Shown: positions 9,044 through 18,170 of the stretch, piece after piece | How positions within the stretch are numbered: position 1 is the first letter of the stretch | Layout: each line of letters opens with the position of its first letter | DNA from: JAUILA01 sp050289805 | GTDB taxonomy: Bacteria; Bacteroidota; Bacteroidia; Cytophagales; Cyclobacteriaceae | DNA length: 64,000 nucleotides | Assembly: GCA_050289805.1 (NCBI GenBank) | Contig: JBNKGL010000007.1 | Span: 1-64,000, forward strand | Reading direction: 5' to 3' | Translations under genes and position numbers: made by a program | The notes under the pieces: generated by a model | What the model saw: the letters and a program-made list of their open reading frames with translations, nothing else | The model's database searches: none | What the model was told of the DNA's origin: nothing

Positions 9044-10192
9044 TCATCTCCACCATTCAGGCTTTTGATTTGTAATGGTTGAATGTCCTCCCTGGTATCT
9101 CAGGCAGTTTCCGCATTCAGGAGGTGGTTGAAAAAATTCATCTCCCGGTATTGGTTCACAAGGATCCGAGAAGGATATACTGTAAGGCAATTCAGATTCT
9201 CTGATAAACCACCTTGTTACAGACTCGTGGGCCACCATAAAGTACCCTGAAACGTTCTCCTGAGGGTTATTTATATTTTGAATATTAGAATTCAGCGGAA
9301 ATGGCGGAGGATCGAAGATTCCACCGCCGCTTTGCTGCTGAAGTGCAAGGTTTTCCCAAAATGTATAGGCATCAGGGGACAACGAATATTGAATGATCAG
9401 GGCAGTAAAATCATGCTCAATTTTTTCATTATCATCTGTTTCCAGGAAAAACAATGGGGCATCATAACCGCCGGATCTGTCTTCCTGAACATTGATTTTT
9501 TTAAAATAGTACTTATTGGTAATGTAGCATGTCTTGTTTGGGTTATCGTCACTCAGTAATGAGGATTCAAAAATCCAGCCTGGTACAACCTTCCAGCGAT
9601 AGTAATATGTTTTACCATCATTGTGTTTTGGTAAATCAACCGATAATACAACACCTCGTTGATTAACGATTAATGTTTCATTTCGAATCTGAATTTCCTT
9701 TACCCGGGTTTCAAACGATGTATCCAGCTTTGAAATTGGAGGTGCAAGGTGAAGATATTCTTCGTCAGAAAGATAGGTCTCACCTGACGACAACTGCACT
9801 TTAATTCGATATTTTATCCCCTCAATCGCTTTGAAATCATCAAAGGGATTTTCATAGCGCTTATTCTCGGGATTCCAGGCATACTGAATAACATCCCCGT
9901 TGGAAGCGATCAATTCAACATTAGCATCACCAATTACTTCATCCAGTTCATTTGAAACATCCCTGCTCCATCTGAGACTGACATAAAATCGCTCCGCGGG
10001 ACCAGGAAAGGATTGCCTGTCCTGGTATGAGTTATTTGAAATTAATCCCTCAACAACAAGTCTGGGTGCTTCCTGTCCAGTCTCAAAATCAATGGGCTCA
10101 ATACAAGCTGAGAGAATAACCAATATGAGAAAGAGAGCTGTATTAAAAAGCTTTCTGGTCAATACATGTGATATGGTCGGGAATCGACTCAT
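9044..10192 (-). CDS. DUF4249 family lipoprotein, copy 1
   Basis: Lipoprotein with lipobox LSAC and the family start IEPIDFETGQE, then a beta-rich body rich in aromatic residues and a C-terminal CGNC pair and PEWWR end. The ATG at 10192 overlaps the TGA of the TonB receptor gene (ATGA), pointing to translational coupling; an upstream open frame of 44 codons inside the receptor gene is not needed. As with its tandem copy, the likely role is a surface or periplasmic partner of the receptor in uptake. The two copies probably arose by a local duplication that has since diverged. Confidence 0.87.
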   Translation of the reverse strand: MSRFPTISHVLTRKLFNTALFLILVILSACIEPIDFETGQEAPRLVVEGLISNNSYQDRQSFPGPAERFYVSLRWSRDVSNELDEVIGDANVELIASNGDVIQYAWNPENKRYENPFDDFKAIEGIKYRIKVQLSSGETYLSDEEYLHLAPPISKLDTSFETRVKEIQIRNETLIVNQRGVVLSVDLPKHNDGKTYYYRWKVVPGWIFESSLLSDDNPNKTCYITNKYYFKKINVQEDRSGGYDAPLFFLETDDNEKIEHDFTALIIQYSLSPDAYTFWENLALQQQSGGGIFDPPPFPLNSNIQNINNPQENVSGYFMVAHESVTRWFIRESELPYSISFSDPCEPIPGDEFFQPPPECGNCLRYQGGHSTITNQKPEWWR

Positions 10193-12879
10193 ATTTTGAA
10201 GTTGTATGAAAGGGAAGGGAAGATACTGCCTAAAATAGAGAGTTGGAATGCATTTCCCCGCTGTGAAAAGTAAACCGAATAGGGATTCTTCCTTCCATAA
10301 ATGTTGTAAAGCGACAATACCCACTCACCATTAATCAGCTTGTCTTTCTTCAACTTACTTTTTAATGTAAATGACAGGTCAAGTCTGTGATAATCAGGTA
10401 CGCGGAATTGATTTCTATCACTGAAATTCAGGACGGATAAAATGTCCTCATACTGAAATTTTGAGACGGGGACTGTAATCGGTCTGCCTGTTGAATAGGC
10501 GAAATTAAGACTTATGCTAAACCGTCTGCTCGTCTTATAATTCAGAACAAGAGATACGTCATGCGGTTTATCATAATTTGATGGATACAATTCTCCTCCA
10601 TTAATGGTTTCTTCCTCAAACTGCTCATTGTAGAATTTTCTCTTACTTCTGGAATAGGTATAACCTAACCAGCCCGTAAGTTTACCGCGGTTCTTTCTGA
10701 ACAGAAATTCCACCCCGTACGCTTGCCCCTCGCCTTGCACAAGATCCGCATCAAGCGTCTCATTCAGCAGGATAGTAGCACCATCCTTGTAGTCAACGAT
10801 CCGATCCGATTTTTTATAATAAGCTTCGGCAGAGATTTCATACATATTATCCCTCCAATTTCTGAAGATTCCAAAAGTATACTGATCAGCAATACTTGGT
10901 TCAAGATTATATCCACTTGACTTCCAAAAATCCACTGGTGAAATCGCGGTAGTATTTGAGATCAGGTGTACATATTGCCTCGTCCTGTAATAGCTCGCTT
11001 TAAGAGAGGTGTTGGAATTTAAAAGCCATCTGAAGGATAGCCTTGGCTCAAAACCGCTAAATGACTTTGCGATCTGATTTTTTGAATACGTGAGTGTGTC
11101 TTCGATACTTGCGATCGACTTAGGCTGATCATCTGCATACTGATAGTAGGTCCCGCCTAGCGTAAGGTAATTTGAAAAACGGACCCCATACACAAGTGAC
11201 AAACGGGGTGTAATGCTGAATTCATCATTGATATAGACAGCGCTTTCGAGACCCTGCTCCCCGGAAATTTTTGTTGGTTCTTCGTTTTCATTATTAAGTA
11301 ATGGCTCGAATGCTCCAAGGTCAAATCCATAATACAATGAACTGACCCCAAAATCGAGTTTATGAGAACTGTTGATCGTCCAGTTAAAATCCATTTTCCC
11401 CTGGTAATTCGTAATACCCGAATTATAATCAAATGCATTTGCCGCTTCACGGTTCTCAATATCGCTCTGATAATTACTATATACGAGGTGGGTTTGCATC
11501 AGTAAATCGGGAGAAAAGATATGAGACCATCCGAGGGTTGCAGCCTTGCTTTTCCAGAAGTATGTCGTGTCAGAAGCAAACTCAAAACGGTCCTGGCTCA
11601 TATATGTCGACAGGTTGAAGACGTTTTTCTGATCATGTACATGGTTCACCTTCAGATTCAGATCATAAAAGCTCGCCGCGCTTTGATAGAGATTGGGATC
11701 CTTCATTTGTTTGAGCAACCAATCAGAATAGGATGCCCGTCCACCAACAATGAAAGATGTCTTTTCTTTTTTTATAGGGCCTTCAATGGTAAGCCTTGAT
11801 GAGACCAGTCCGATACCACCGTTCGCTTCAAAATTCTTGGCATTTCCATTACGGAGATTCACATTCAGTACAGAGGATACGCGTCCACCATAGTTTGCAG
11901 GGCCGCCGCCTTTATAAAGAACGACATCACGGATTAGATCCGGGTTGAATGCACTGAAAAACCCAAACATATGAGCACTATTGTAGATAATTGCATGATC
12001 CTGTAGCAGCAGGTTTTGACCGGGGTCCCCGCCGCGCACATTATATCCGGCAGTACCTTCGCCCACCGAACTAATTCCAGGCAAAGAAATCAGGCTTTTC
12101 ACAGGGTCAACTTCACCCATAAATGCCGGCAGGCTCTTTATGGCTTCTATTCCAATCACCTCCTTACCTGCTACCTTTTCGGATACTCCTTCTTCCTGGC
12201 CCAACGCGGATATGGTTACCTCCTCAAGTCGTACAGTTTCATTGAATAATTCAATATCAAGATTTCCGGTATTCAACACCTGGAGTGGAATATTCTGCCG
12301 TTCATATCCGGCGTATTGCACCTGTAATTCATACCTTCCGGGCGGAAGGTTAAGTTCATAATATCCGTTCAGGTTTGTAACGGTTCCCTGTGATGTGCCT
12401 TCTGCCTGAATACTGGCTCCAACCAGGGGTGAATTATCGCCGCCATCGCGTATATATCCGGCAACCTTTACGGCCAGGGTGGCATCATCAGGTTTGCCCT
12501 CGCCCACCAGCACATACTGATTAAGAAGGGGGTCATCATCTTCCCACTGTTCATAGCTATAGGATTCCAGCCCGGGTTGGTTTAATACAATGAGGTTATT
12601 CGCGAAAAGCAGGATATCGAAACCATTCGGCTCCAGAACCTCCTGAATAGTTTCAAGCAGTGGATCATTGATTTCGGCAGTAATCCTGAAGGCCTCCATG
12701 CCCCATTCTTCTTTAAAGAAAACTCTGATCGAGTGTGCCGCTGATTGTTCCTGAAGTACAATGGTGAGGGGAGCATCGTTATAGGATCGGGTAAATCCAA
12801 GAACAGGTTCATCAGATTCCTGTGAGAATCCCGGCAGGGAAATAAATACAATAATAAAAGCGGTAATGAACCTATGCAT
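10189..12879 (-). CDS. TonB-dependent outer-membrane receptor with STN-like N-terminal domain
   Basis: Receptor of 896 residues: signal peptide (about 1-19), an STN-like (secretin/TonB short N-terminal) segment at about 25-100, a carboxypeptidase-regulatory-like domain near 130-220 (GYIRDGGDNSPLVGASIQA), a plug (ISLPGISSVGEGTAGYNVRG) and a long beta-barrel ending in SLSYNFKI. It should take up a ligand through the outer membrane using TonB energy. Such receptors pair with DUF4249 lipoproteins, as here by an ATGA overlap. An STN-like domain often signals to an anti-sigma factor, but no FecR/FecI genes are in the window. Its ATG lies only 14 bases after the T-run of the hairpin that follows susD, so it has little room for a promoter of its own. 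Confidence 0.9.
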   Translation of the reverse strand: MHRFITAFIIVFISLPGFSQESDEPVLGFTRSYNDAPLTIVLQEQSAAHSIRVFFKEEWGMEAFRITAEINDPLLETIQEVLEPNGFDILLFANNLIVLNQPGLESYSYEQWEDDDPLLNQYVLVGEGKPDDATLAVKVAGYIRDGGDNSPLVGASIQAEGTSQGTVTNLNGYYELNLPPGRYELQVQYAGYERQNIPLQVLNTGNLDIELFNETVRLEEVTISALGQEEGVSEKVAGKEVIGIEAIKSLPAFMGEVDPVKSLISLPGISSVGEGTAGYNVRGGDPGQNLLLQDHAIIYNSAHMFGFFSAFNPDLIRDVVLYKGGGPANYGGRVSSVLNVNLRNGNAKNFEANGGIGLVSSRLTIEGPIKKEKTSFIVGGRASYSDWLLKQMKDPNLYQSAASFYDLNLKVNHVHDQKNVFNLSTYMSQDRFEFASDTTYFWKSKAATLGWSHIFSPDLLMQTHLVYSNYQSDIENREAANAFDYNSGITNYQGKMDFNWTINSSHKLDFGVSSLYYGFDLGAFEPLLNNENEEPTKISGEQGLESAVYINDEFSITPRLSLVYGVRFSNYLTLGGTYYQYADDQPKSIASIEDTLTYSKNQIAKSFSGFEPRLSFRWLLNSNTSLKASYYRTRQYVHLISNTTAISPVDFWKSSGYNLEPSIADQYTFGIFRNWRDNMYEISAEAYYKKSDRIVDYKDGATILLNETLDADLVQGEGQAYGVEFLFRKNRGKLTGWLGYTYSRSKRKFYNEQFEEETINGGELYPSNYDKPHDVSLVLNYKTSRRFSISLNFAYSTGRPITVPVSKFQYEDILSVLNFSDRNQFRVPDYHRLDLSFTLKSKLKKDKLINGEWVLSLYNIYGRKNPYSVYFSQRGNAFQLSILGSIFPSLSYNFKI

Positions 12880-12893
12880 ATTACTAAGTAAAT

Positions 12894-12927
12894 AAAAAAA
12901 GCCGTCTACCCGGAGATAGACGGCTTT
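12894..12927 (-). terminator. Terminator or attenuator between susD and the TonB receptor gene
   Basis: Read on the minus strand, an 8-bp stem GCCGTCTA/TAGACGGC (12901-12908 with 12917-12924) is followed by TTTTTTT. It should end the susCD transcript, with partial read-through feeding the TonB/DUF4249 genes. Confidence 0.85.
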
Positions 12928-12943
12928 AAATTATATGAACGGT

Positions 12944-14416
12944 TTATTTATCCCACCAAACATGGGTATCAAGACCGTCAGCACCCTGACGTGCAACTAC
13001 TGCTTCGTAGTTGTCTCCATTCAGGTCACGCTCGAATACAGGATAAGCCTGACGAACGGGGATCTCTCCGCTTTCGTTTTGGGCAGCAGGAGCTGGTTGA
13101 AGAGCAGGAATACCAGTTCTTCTCCAGTCAGACCATGCCTCATATCCATTCAGGAAGTTTGCTATATACTTTTGCGTAAGGATTTGCTCCTCGGCATTGT
13201 TTGAATCAAACTGAACCCAGCTATTGGAAATATAGTTAGCGTATCCGCTTTCCACACCATACTGCTCGAGTGATGCCATGATTCCGTCGTAGTAAAGTTG
13301 CTCTGAATCACCTGAAATCCATCCAAGCTCAACTGCTTCTGCCATTGAGAAGAGTACCTGAGCAGAGGTAAAGATATAGGTTGGAGCTGCTTGTGCTCTC
13401 AGGCTGCTTCCGAGGAAAGAAACAACGGTATTTGAAATACCACCTGCTTCCGCTTCACTCACACCATAGACCATACCTACATATTCAGGGTTATTTCCAC
13501 TTGCTTCTGTAGGGTCTGCATATACTGGCAGACGAGGATCCATGCTATTATTCAGAACACCACCGTTTGCAGTTGTCTGCATAAGATCTACTAATGGCTC
13601 TGCCACACAGTAGTCACGACGAGTCTCGAAACGATCTTCCCAGGGGTTATCATAATCCTGGTTAGAAAGGTGAGCATAGAAGATGTTTTCTGAATTATCC
13701 ACAGCAATTACACCAGCACTTACAGCGGCGTTGAACTCAGCAGAACCTTTTGCAGGATCTGCCTTTGAAAGTCGCAATGCCATTGTCATACGGATGGTGT
13801 TGGCAAACTTCTTCCACATATCCATATCACCTCCAAAGAGGATATCACCGGTAACGGGGTTTGCACTTGAGATATTTCCCTGTGCAGTAGCCAAGGTCGA
13901 CAGGATGGAATTGTAAACAGATTCCTGTGTGTCAAATTTTGGCTGACGAACTCCTTCATTAATCAGAAGTGATTCTGAGTAAGGAATATCGCCCCAACGG
14001 TCTGTAATATGCATGTAGTAGAATGACTGAAGGATTTGAGCTACAGCGATCTGGTTCGCATTTGAACCGTAAGCGGAAGCTGCATCCTTTGTTTCCTCAT
14101 CGGTATTCAACTGAATGATCTGATTCAGATCCATGAGGGGTCCACTGTACCATCCACCATAGCTCCATTCAACCGTCTGATAAGTATCAGCAGAGGTATA
14201 CTGTGAGTTGGCAAGATATTGTACATAATGCTGGCCTTGTGTTGCATTCACAACATCATCAACGCTATTAATAGCACTGGTCAGCAAGGCTCCTGCGATA
14301 GGAGTAGTTGTCGCGTTCGGGTTCACGTTGGTGTCCCCGAAATCACCGGGATCACACGATACGATACCGACTGCGAGCAGCCCTACCACAAATAGTTTAT
14401 TTATATTCTTAATCAT
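12944..14416 (-). CDS. SusD/RagB-like nutrient-binding lipoprotein
   Basis: Outer-membrane lipoprotein of 490 residues that would cap the SusC transporter and bind the substrate. Signal peptide with lipobox IVSC, then CDPGDFGDTNVNPN, a typical start for the SusD-like family with TPR-like helices (HITDRWGDIPYSES is a recognisable family segment near residues 140-155). It ends in THVWWDK. The gene follows susC by 12 bases, the usual SusCD arrangement. Such pairs import glycans or, as in RagAB, oligopeptides; the downstream amidase and peptidases favour peptide or muropeptide ligands here. That link is inference. Confidence 0.92.
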   Translation of the reverse strand: MIKNINKLFVVGLLAVGIVSCDPGDFGDTNVNPNATTTPIAGALLTSAINSVDDVVNATQGQHYVQYLANSQYTSADTYQTVEWSYGGWYSGPLMDLNQIIQLNTDEETKDAASAYGSNANQIAVAQILQSFYYMHITDRWGDIPYSESLLINEGVRQPKFDTQESVYNSILSTLATAQGNISSANPVTGDILFGGDMDMWKKFANTIRMTMALRLSKADPAKGSAEFNAAVSAGVIAVDNSENIFYAHLSNQDYDNPWEDRFETRRDYCVAEPLVDLMQTTANGGVLNNSMDPRLPVYADPTEASGNNPEYVGMVYGVSEAEAGGISNTVVSFLGSSLRAQAAPTYIFTSAQVLFSMAEAVELGWISGDSEQLYYDGIMASLEQYGVESGYANYISNSWVQFDSNNAEEQILTQKYIANFLNGYEAWSDWRRTGIPALQPAPAAQNESGEIPVRQAYPVFERDLNGDNYEAVVARQGADGLDTHVWWDK

Positions 14417-14428
14417 AGTTGTCTTTTT

Positions 14429-17400
14429 TTAGAATCCTAAACGAATATCGAAACCAACCGTTCTAGTGGCAGGTAAGTTACCACTATCAACCCAAGATCC
14501 GTTATTTCTTGCATCACGAGTGTCACCACTGATCTGCGAAGGATCGATTCCAGGAACATTTGAATGAATCAACCAGGTGTTGTTCGATACAAATGCAATA
14601 CTTGCTCTCTTAATAAAACCTGTACGGTCAAGCAATGCAGTAGGAATGTTATATCCTAAACGAACTTCACGAAGTTTAACATATGATGCATCATACATCC
14701 AACGCTCATGCAGGGCGAAAAGGCTCTTCCAGTAAGTATCAACCTCCAGGTAGGTGTTATTCGGAGTTCCGTCTTCAAAGACACCTCCGAACGTAAGTCC
14801 TCCACCTTCGCTAGGTGCATCACGCATCGGATTTCCTTTATCATTGTTTCCAACGGTTTCAGCTCCAAGACCTGAATATGCGTTAAACATATTGGTGATA
14901 GAGTGGATAGTTCCTCCGCTTTGCCAGTCGATTGTAAAGCTTAATTCAAAGTTTTTGAATGTTAAACGGTTGAACATACCACCTGTAAAATCAGGAAGTA
15001 CATTACCCAATACCTGGTTAGCATCATATAATGGTTCTCCATCGGCATCTACGATAAGGTTACCGCTTTCATCACGACGGAATGCACGTCCTACGATGGT
15101 ACCCCACTCTTCGCCCACTTTAGCACGGGCTGTTGGTGATCCCCATCCTCCGGAAGTACTTGTTCCACGGAATCCGTTTGCCAGCGTAATAGCATCGATA
15201 CCTGGATAGATATCTTCGATCACGTTGCGGCTTCTTGCAATGTTAAAGTTAAGATCCCAGGTAAATGCACCTGAACGTACCGGAGTACCTCCAATTGAAG
15301 CATCCCAACCTTTGGTATATGTTTTACCAGCATTAATGGTATAGTTTGTAATACCAGTAGTAGCAGGTACAGCCACAGGAAGAATTTCATTCTCGTTGTC
15401 ATAATAGTAGTATGAGAAATCAGTTCTGATTCGATTGTTCAGGAATGACAATTCAATACCTGCTTCAATCGCAGCTGTGGTAGAAGCACGAAGTGTAGGA
15501 TCTACAAGTGAATTAGGAACACCCATTGTAGGATTTCCATCATAAGGAGTTCCCAGTCCGTATGCAGGATCCAGCTGGTAAGGGCTTAACTCACCACCAA
15601 CTTCCGCATAACCGGCACGCAGTTTACCAAATGAAATGATATCCTGGCTGTTCAGCAATTCAGAGAAAATGAATGACGCTGAAACCGCAGGGTAGGTAAA
15701 TGCAGGGCTTGATGAAGGAAGAACAGAATCCCAGTCGCGACGTACTGAAGCGTCAAGGAAAATGATCTCTTTAAATCCAAAGCTCGCAGATGCAAACATA
15801 CTGTTTACACGACGGTCATAGATATAGTTCGAAGTCGACGGACGGTCAACAGATGCACTGATGTTATAAAGATCAGGTACAGAAAGACCACCCACTGTAG
15901 ACATTGACTGACGACGTCCATTATTCTTACGAATGTTACCACCGGCAAGAACACTTACAGAAAAGTTTGTAAAGATCTTTTCATACCGTGCGATAAACTC
16001 ATAGTTATCTTCAGTGTTTTCATACATGTTCTGGCTGAAGTTATCCTGATCCAGTGTACCGGAGGCAATACGAGATTCGCCCCATCCTGATTCGTAATAA
16101 CGGTTCAGCATTGCAGATAGCGTAAGTCCTTCAATTACTTCGTATGAAAGACCAAATTTACCATTGTAAACTTCTTTGTTAGACTCGGAAGTATTGGCAT
16201 ACATCGTGGTATACGGGTTATCCCAGTACAACGGAGTTGAATTACGTGCCGAGTTAAGGTTCCAGCTGGTATATCGGCCATCCGGCATGCGGTAATACTT
16301 CTTCAGTAGGTTGATATCCAACTGACGCTGCCACCACTGGTTTACGTTAGAAGCAATACTGTTGTATCCTTCGAAAAGGTTACCAAATGTATTGGTCTTA
16401 TTGTAGTTCGCCATAGTGATCAACTTCAGGTTCTTTGCCAGATTAACTGAGGCATTCAGGTTCAGGAAGTTACGATCCTGTGAAGTATTAGGCAGAACAC
16501 CAGTACGGTTGATATTGGTAAACGTTGCAGTTACATTGTAGCTGTCACCCGCTTTACCAATGGTAAGGCTGTTCTGAACATTCACGCCGGTTTCAAAGAA
16601 ATCCTTAATGTTATCAGGATTCGGGCTCCATGGACGTGTTTTACCATATCCTTCCGTTCCGGGTGTAAAGGCATCCCACTGAGCTACCTGACGACCATCA
16701 AGACGAGGTCCCCAGCTCTCATCCGCATAGAATTCAGGGATAAGTGCTCCATCCAATGCAGCAAGCGCAGGATCGTCACGATCAGGATCGAACGTAAATG
16801 TATCGAAATCCTGTACGTAACCACCACCGTACTCGTTCTGGTAATCAGGAATTACTGAAACGCTTTCGAATTGCGTGGTATTGTTAAAATCGATCTGAAC
16901 AGCACCTTCTTTGGCTGTTTTAGAAGTAATGATAACTACACCATCGCGTGCACGTGAACCATAAAGGGCCGCGGCATTCGCACCTTTCAGTACGTTGATT
17001 GATGCAACATTGTCCATGTTGATCGAAGATGGATCTGCAACAGGCAAACCATCAACTACATACAGAGGATCTGATGATGAGAAACCACGAACACCACGAA
17101 TACGGATTGCAGACTGGCCGAATTTAGCTCCGGAACCAGATACAACCTGCACACCGGCAATTTTACCGGCAAGGGCTTCATTCAGGTTTTGCTCACGTGC
17201 AACACGTAAGTTCTCAGACTGAACTTCCTGAGTGGCATAACCGAGCGTCTTCTTATCACGCTCAACGTTCAACGCAGTAACAACAACTTCACTCAGTTGG
17301 GTAACATCAGAGGCCATCGCAACATCGATGGTTGTCTGATTTCCAATAGGCATTTCCAGGGTTGATAACCCTACGAATGAGAAAACTAATGTTCCCCCAT

Positions 17401-17596
17401 CTTGTGGAACTGTTAAACGGTAGTTACCATCGATATCGGTAACCGTACCATTTGAAGTTCCTTTCAATATGACGTTTACGCCAGGTAGTGTGGATCCATC
17501 TTCCGCAGAAGTGACCTTACCGGTTATGGTACGGTCCTGGGCCCAGGCAAAACCTGCAAACATCAACATGAAACTTAGCAGTAAAAACTTCTTCAT
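14429..17596 (-). CDS. SusC/RagA-family TonB-linked outer-membrane transporter
   Basis: Transporter of 1055 residues: signal peptide (1-19, ending AWAQ), carboxypeptidase-regulatory-like domain (about 22-105, ITGKVTSAEDGSTLPGVNV), plug (about 115-225, with IRIRGVRGFSSSDPLYVVDG) and a large barrel ending in Phe (FDIRLGF), as expected for an outer-membrane protein. It works with the SusD-like protein encoded next to it in energy-driven import of a large ligand. First gene of the minus-strand array. Codon use is smooth and the gene intact. The substrate cannot be read from sequence; neighbours suggest peptides containing D-amino acids. Confidence 0.95.
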   Translation of the reverse strand: MKKFLLLSFMLMFAGFAWAQDRTITGKVTSAEDGSTLPGVNVILKGTSNGTVTDIDGNYRLTVPQDGGTLVFSFVGLSTLEMPIGNQTTIDVAMASDVTQLSEVVVTALNVERDKKTLGYATQEVQSENLRVAREQNLNEALAGKIAGVQVVSGSGAKFGQSAIRIRGVRGFSSSDPLYVVDGLPVADPSSINMDNVASINVLKGANAAALYGSRARDGVVIITSKTAKEGAVQIDFNNTTQFESVSVIPDYQNEYGGGYVQDFDTFTFDPDRDDPALAALDGALIPEFYADESWGPRLDGRQVAQWDAFTPGTEGYGKTRPWSPNPDNIKDFFETGVNVQNSLTIGKAGDSYNVTATFTNINRTGVLPNTSQDRNFLNLNASVNLAKNLKLITMANYNKTNTFGNLFEGYNSIASNVNQWWQRQLDINLLKKYYRMPDGRYTSWNLNSARNSTPLYWDNPYTTMYANTSESNKEVYNGKFGLSYEVIEGLTLSAMLNRYYESGWGESRIASGTLDQDNFSQNMYENTEDNYEFIARYEKIFTNFSVSVLAGGNIRKNNGRRQSMSTVGGLSVPDLYNISASVDRPSTSNYIYDRRVNSMFASASFGFKEIIFLDASVRRDWDSVLPSSSPAFTYPAVSASFIFSELLNSQDIISFGKLRAGYAEVGGELSPYQLDPAYGLGTPYDGNPTMGVPNSLVDPTLRASTTAAIEAGIELSFLNNRIRTDFSYYYYDNENEILPVAVPATTGITNYTINAGKTYTKGWDASIGGTPVRSGAFTWDLNFNIARSRNVIEDIYPGIDAITLANGFRGTSTSGGWGSPTARAKVGEEWGTIVGRAFRRDESGNLIVDADGEPLYDANQVLGNVLPDFTGGMFNRLTFKNFELSFTIDWQSGGTIHSITNMFNAYSGLGAETVGNNDKGNPMRDAPSEGGGLTFGGVFEDGTPNNTYLEVDTYWKSLFALHERWMYDASYVKLREVRLGYNIPTALLDRTGFIKRASIAFVSNNTWLIHSNVPGIDPSQISGDTRDARNNGSWVDSGNLPATRTVGFDIRLGF

Positions 17597-17682
17597 ACTG
17601 ATTATTTTAGGTTAGTAAATAGTATACAGAGTGCTAATTTATAATTATTCACAGACAATTAACAATATCATAACATGATTTA

Positions 17683-17698
17683 CCCCGTAAAAAGGGGG
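17683..17698. other. Small GC hairpin in the susC leader region
   Basis: CCCC (17683-17686) can pair with GGGG (17694-17697) around an A-rich loop, about 90 bases before the susC ATG in an otherwise AT-rich 285-base gap. No TAnnTTTG element was found on the minus strand here, so the susC promoter was not located. Role unknown. Confidence 0.3.
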
Positions 17699-17821
17699 AG
17701 TTAATTGCAAAAAGTGTAATGTATCTTACGTGAAATAGGGGATAACTGAAACATTTTCAGCGTTTATACGTTTACGATGAAATTTTTTCATGGAATAATT
17801 GAATAAAAAAATATTTTAAAA

Positions 17822-17857
17822 AATAAAAAAAGGCACGCCATTAAAAATGACGTGCCT
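17822..17857 (-). terminator. Terminator after rpmA
   Basis: On the minus strand AGGCACG pairs with CGTGCCT (17851-17857 with 17831-17837) around a 13-base loop that itself can fold (CATT/AATG), followed by a run of T broken by one A. It lies 24 bases past the rpmA stop codon. Confidence 0.85.
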
Positions 17858-17881
17858 TCGAATTTTCTTACAAAGAACAGT

Positions 17882-18142
17882 TTATGCCTCTTCCGGTGTT
17901 ACCGAAACATACGAACGGTCGTTACGACCTTTCTTGAATGTTACAACTCCATTGGTAAGTGCAAACAACGTATGATCCTTACCAATACCAACGTTATCAC
18001 CCGGGTGGTGCTTTGTCCCCCGCTGGCGAACAATAATATTTCCGGCTACGGCCTTCTGACCACCGTATATTTTAACGCCCAGTCGTTTACTTTCCGACTC
18101 TCTTCCGTTTCTTGAACTACCGGCTCCTTTTTTATGTGCCAT
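17882..18142 (-). CDS. rpmA: 50S ribosomal protein L27
   Basis: Ribosomal protein L27 of 86 residues, the normal length. The N terminus MAHKKGAGSSRNGRES is the conserved tail that reaches toward the peptidyl-transferase centre, followed by KRLGVKIYGGQ and GNIIVRQRGTKHHPG. The protein starts directly at the mature sequence with no cleavable extension of the kind seen in Firmicutes. Second gene of the rplU-rpmA operon, 28 bases behind rplU, with a terminator after it. Confidence 0.98.
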   Translation of the reverse strand: MAHKKGAGSSRNGRESESKRLGVKIYGGQKAVAGNIIVRQRGTKHHPGDNVGIGKDHTLFALTNGVVTFKKGRNDRSYVSVTPEEA

Positions 18143-18170
18143 GTTATTTAACTTTTCGTCGTGTCAAAAA

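Noticed and set aside
17683..17698. Attenuator for susC
   Set aside because: The hairpin is only four G-C pairs with no T-run, so it is listed only as a small hairpin.
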